Shown: one piece after another, positions 61,601-64,000 of the stretch
Position numbering within the stretch: the first letter of the stretch is position 1
How the letters are laid out: each line of letters opens with the position of its first letter
Position numbers and translations under genes: made by a program
Notes under the pieces: generated by a model
What the model saw: only the letters and a program-made list of their open reading frames with translations
Database searches by the model: none
Told to the model about the DNA's origin: nothing
NCBI RefSeq assembly: GCF_001649575.2
Contig: NC_051436.1
Coordinates: 5,287,238 to 5,351,237 of the forward strand
DNA length: 64,000 nucleotides
Direction of reading: 5' to 3'
From: Kryptolebias marmoratus
Taxonomy: Eukaryota; Chordata; Actinopteri; Cyprinodontiformes; Rivulidae

Positions 61601-63666
61601 TGAAATGTAATTTCAACATTTTTTTTATTTAATGCACAACTGAAATCATAAAACTGCACAATTTAAATGTGTCACCATTTTGAGTGGCTGCTGGTGATTT
61701 AAAGGAAAAACACAATTCTGTGCTTTAAAATGAGCAACAACACCCCTCTGTAGAAAACCCAGTTTTCATTGTGTAACCTCTTGTTTATTTTTTTGGGGTT
61801 TTATTTCCAAACATGTCAGAGATCTTGCTATTAGCTGAGGCCTTGTGGGTCATTTGACCCACGGGCAGCAGGAGGGTTGTCGTCTTTACGATGTAAAAAG
61901 TTCTTGCTAGCACCAATTAGCCACCTAGCAATGGTTTGTTTACAAACCTCTGAATGCTGCTTATCTACGGTGCATTCACGGACCTGCAAAAAAAGAAGGA
62001 AAAACAAAAATTTTAATGTTGATTTGACTTGTCAAGCTTAAAACTGTCCAGTTTTTCATCACCAGCAGATTAATTGACTCCAGACTACATTTGTGAGGCA
62101 TGAGAACAAGCTTCTGAGTGTTTTCTCATCCAAAACTATTTGGAAAAAAGGCTGAGATGTGTGTGATTTTTCAAGATGTAGAATCTGGTTTCCTGGTAGC
62201 TAGGAGGCTTGCACAGATTCAGATTTTACATCTGCTCCAGGAGATTGGATTGTCAGCTTTGGGGGGAAAAAACCAAAACAAAATGCCTAAATGTTTCCGC
62301 TTTGCTGTAACTCCGTGGTGTGTCCGTTTGGCGGAGAGGCCGTGTCTTCGCCGAGCTGACTCCCGGTTGAGTGGGATTAATTGCGCGAGGAGAGTAGTGC
62401 AGTGGGCGGGCTCTGTCGACGTGTGACAGCCCTGTGCCTGACACCCTGATAACACTCCATGTGACTCGCTGCTCGCGCAAAGATAAACAAGGGAGAGTCG
62501 GAGGGCAGGACAGAGTCAGACAGGCACAACCAGACAGAGCGGTGCAAGAAAGAACAGAAAGTAGATCTCTCTGTTCTGTGTCCTCGTCGAGACTTATTCT
62601 TTGTTTCTGTGCCTTTATGTCGTCGTCGTCTTTTGTTCTGTTCCATTTGTTGTCGCCCACATTTGAAAAGTGATAATGTTTTCACTCCTGTCTGCTGTGT
62701 GTGTTTGTGTCTTTGTTACCATAATATCTCATGAGCCCCCGGGCGTTTTTTTTCCCTCAGAAAATGCAAAATGGTTATAATTCAGTCAGTCATACAGATA
62801 TTTTGCTACAGAGCTGAGAGTCATTCACAACATATAGTCATAAGTGCTGCTTCTTACACAAGAAACTTTAGCATCAACTGTTGGCATCGTTCCTGTTTGT
62901 CTGTTAGCAAAATATCTCATGAGCCACTGCACAGATTTTAAAGAAGTCTTCAGACAGTAATCACTGGATGTACATCTACAACTGATCTAGCTTTCAGAGC
63001 CAACCCAATTCAAGATGGCTACTACAGGAAACAAAAATAGCTATGACTCGGTCAGTTTTGCAGATATTGAGCTAAACTTTTAGATGGTGGTAGCTGAGAG
63101 TCTTCCACGATGCGTACTCTGAGCGTGACATTTTAAATTGTATTACATGAGGGTAATGTGCCGTTCAAGATTTGGTATAAGTCGTCATATTTCAACATGA
63201 GATGATGTAAAACTGGCATGAAAGGTGGCGGGCGATATGCGTTCCTTCAAGGGATGCTGGGTGTTTAATTTCTTCAGCTGTTTTTTTAAATGCCTCCTAT
63301 TTCTTCTTTTTTTTTGTCTCCTTTGCTTTTTGGGATTATGAACCGTAGATCTCATTATGGGTTGGAACCGAAACCCACCCGTCAGCCCTCTGTGTTGGTC
63401 TCTCTCCGCCCCGTTACGCAACCGTCTCCTGCTGTGATTGTGTGTTAATGCGGCAAGATTATCTGGTAATATTTGCGCGTGTGACATGTCCAGAAAAAGA
63501 TAGCAGCCCGGTGGTGGGTCCGTTTGTGTGTCACCGGCTGCAGTCGCGCGCATCGGTGCTTTAAATGAAACAAATAAGAGGCTGTAATAATCACTTCCTG
63601 TTTTGCTTCCAGGTGGCTGTCAAGATCATAGATAAGACACAGCTCAACTCTTCCAGTTTGCAAAAG
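39242..63666 (+). CDS. mark2: MAP/microtubule affinity-regulating kinase (MARK2-like), 5' part only, first three coding exons
   Basis: Exons: 39242-39292, 60428-60598 and 63613-63666; each is a multiple of three and all are GT-AG, giving the first 92 residues. The gene continues past the window. MARK kinases phosphorylate tau/MAP proteins in KxGS motifs and control cell polarity. Visible: a short N-terminus [17 protein letters not shown], a Ser/Thr-rich linker, the family hallmark [18 protein letters not shown], glycine loop GKGNFAKV (56-63) and the ATP-binding Lys78 in [11 protein letters not shown]. The segment [17 protein letters not shown] matches my memory of MARK2 better than MARK1/3/4 (AIKII or LNPTSLQ), but the paralogue call rests on few residues. 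The 21-kb intron 1 is unusually repeat-rich. The extreme N-terminus differs from the mammalian MSSARTPLPTLNE start and may be an alternative first exon. Confidence 0.88.
39890..40345 (-). repeat. Degenerate AGCTAAAA-type array (mark2 intron 1)
   Basis: Repeated AGCTAAAAGCTAAAATTAGC with variable GTAACT/CATAGC spacers. It is the reverse complement of the array at 45240-45925. No coding frame. Confidence 0.8.
41480..41880 (+). pseudogene. Fossil of a transposon-borne protein (YqaJ/SWIM-type, tentative)
   Basis: Frames at 41500-41688 and 41694-41882 read in succession as [20 protein letters not shown], then FVNYLTYMP, then after stops [15 protein letters not shown]. The order resembles, from memory, fish transposon proteins with a NYLV...YNQFV.GWVKDVRT segment before a SWIM/YqaJ recombinase. 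Stop codons and lost motifs show it is dead. It lies in mark2 intron 1. The family assignment is inference. Confidence 0.4.
43920..44180 (-). mobile_element. TIR-family fragment in mark2 intron 1
   Basis: GTTAGCAAAATATTTC, AATCACTGGATGTACATCTG, AAAATGGCCACCAC and GTGGTAGTAGCTGAGAC appear in the reverse order of the family unit. Confidence 0.65.
45240..45925 (+). repeat. Degenerate TTTTAGCTTTTAGC-type array (mark2 intron 1)
   Basis: About twenty degenerate units of TTTAGCTTTTAGC plus TGTGGTTTTGCTAA. Same family as 39890-40345 in opposite orientation, 4.9 kb apart. Confidence 0.8.
46853..46887. repeat. (AGT)n microsatellite
   Basis: About ten AGT trinucleotides with one ACC interruption, in mark2 intron 1. 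Confidence 0.9.
48517..48566. repeat. 50-bp hairpin
   Basis: The arms begin AACAGGAAGTGAC and end GTCACTTCCTGTT, 21 bp each with a single T/C difference (a G-U pair if transcribed on one strand), and an 8-base loop. It lies in mark2 intron 1. A fold-back repeat remnant is more likely than a microRNA. Confidence 0.7.
48930..49268 (-). mobile_element. TIR-family fragment with right terminus
   Basis: Ends with GGGCGATATGCATTCCTTCAA at about 49246-49266, the same terminus as the 1084-1979 element, preceded by an inverted internal unit (GTGGTAGTAGCTGAGAGTCG). Confidence 0.7.
50695..51010 (+). mobile_element. TIR-family fragment with left terminus
   Basis: Begins GGCATTCCTTGAAGGAAC and contains CAGCTACTACCACATCAGA, ATTAGCTGTGGCATCCATTT and TTTTGCTAACAGACAC in family order. 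Confidence 0.7.
51430..51810 (-). mobile_element. TIR-family copy, degenerate
   Basis: GTTAGCAAAATACTTC, TTCAAGATGGCCGAC and GGCGGCGGGTGATAGGCATT show an inverted unit with a decayed terminus. Confidence 0.6.
52649..52689. repeat. (CA)n microsatellite
   Basis: About 20 uninterrupted CA units in mark2 intron 1. Confidence 0.95.
52700..60420. other. mark2 intron 1, right part: no gene seen
   Basis: Mostly AT-rich unique sequence with a few GT/CA runs (about 55500-55516, 58887-58907, 58972-58983) and a patch of TTCC/GGAA-rich short-period sequence at about 54430-54560. Short open frames show no domain, codon or splice support. Confidence 0.5.
60847..60893. repeat. Perfect 18-bp-arm hairpin in mark2 intron 2
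   Basis: GTCACATTGTGTACCGTC and its exact reverse complement flank an 11-base loop. Confidence 0.85.
62750..63256 (-). mobile_element. TIR-family copy with right terminus in mark2 intron 2
   Basis: Contains GTTAGCAAAATATCTCATGA, ATTCAAGATGGCTAC and TGGTAGCTGAGAGTC, and ends GGCGGGCGATATGCGTTCC at about 63227-63250. About 360 bp upstream of mark2 coding exon 3. Confidence 0.7.
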
Positions 63667-64000
63667 GTGAGTTTCTTCAACTCGGTCTCACAAGCGAGCA
63701 CAGATTTGAAACCTTGTATCCCTTTTTGCTCCGAAGCCGCTCTTCCCGCCCCACACGTCCTCCTTTCTCCCGTCTCCCCGCTCCTCTCCAGCCGTCTGAA
63801 GTGGTCCGGCTTTTCAGAGAGAGTTTTAATTACAGGAAACAAGCTGCAATTACTTCCTTTGATCGTGGCAGGGTGGGGTCTGTCCACTGAGGCGCACACG
63901 GCCCAACCATGTGCGCTCCACTCGCACGCTGAAAGCTCACACCGGTCCCTCATCTAGTCGGTACGCACTCGGATCTAAATCCAGACTCGCATGGCAAAAT
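63667..64000 (+). other. mark2: mark2 intron 3, start only
   Basis: Begins with the donor AAG|GTGAGT after coding exon 3. No further coding exon is seen before the window ends, so the rest of the kinase domain lies to the right. Confidence 0.7.

Noticed and set aside
1..64000. tRNA, rRNA, CRISPR or prokaryote-type operon
   Set aside because: No cloverleaf box B (GGTTCGAATCC-like) with matching arms, no rRNA-like segment, and no regularly spaced direct repeats with unique spacers were seen.

Overview
The window looks like teleost fish nuclear DNA. Genes are split by GT-AG introns, there are many (GT)n/(CA)n microsatellites, dispersed fish-type repeats and a LINE fragment are present, and the coding exons translate into clearly vertebrate proteins. 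No prokaryotic, viral or organellar gene arrangement is seen. I recognise four protein-coding genes and placed their exons by hand, by reading frame, splice dinucleotides and family similarity.

Layout. 1-5000 is upstream non-coding DNA with one TIR-bounded repeat element (1084-1979). 5000-24200, plus strand: hspa12b, an atypical Hsp70-family protein, with 13 coding exons giving 683 aa and a possible 5' non-coding exon near 5450. Its introns hold a hierarchical GTAC-rich minisatellite (about 15.3-16.8 kb), two TIR-family copies, a hairpin MITE and a LINE 3' fragment. 24375-29350, minus strand: cct7, the eta subunit of the cytosolic chaperonin TRiC/CCT, with 12 coding exons giving 546 aa, tail-to-tail with hspa12b. 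30035-35400, plus strand: a kelch-repeat protein of 557 aa in 13 coding exons, divergent from cct7 across a short GC-rich promoter region. 35.4-38 kb is intergenic and carries a roughly 1-kb AT-rich degenerate satellite. 38.1-64.0 kb, plus strand: a GC-rich leader followed by the first three coding exons (92 residues) of a MARK-family kinase, most like MARK2. The gene runs off the right edge.

How the genes relate. Two unrelated chaperone-class genes (hspa12b, cct7) are convergent neighbours. cct7 and the kelch gene start head-to-head and probably share a promoter region, which has a ZNF143/Staf-like motif near the cct7 start and a GC box nearer the kelch start. mark2 is a separate unit with a 21-kb first intron full of repeats.

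No undescribed defence-like or enzymatic system was found. The most unusual items are the nested 11/33/88/176-bp minisatellite with splice-site-like motifs, the TIR element family with roughly 300-bp internal repeats (11 copies or fragments here), microsatellites directly abutting several hspa12b splice sites, and the uncharacterised N-terminal domain of the kelch protein. Exon coordinates were checked for phase consistency but not by alignment or transcript data.
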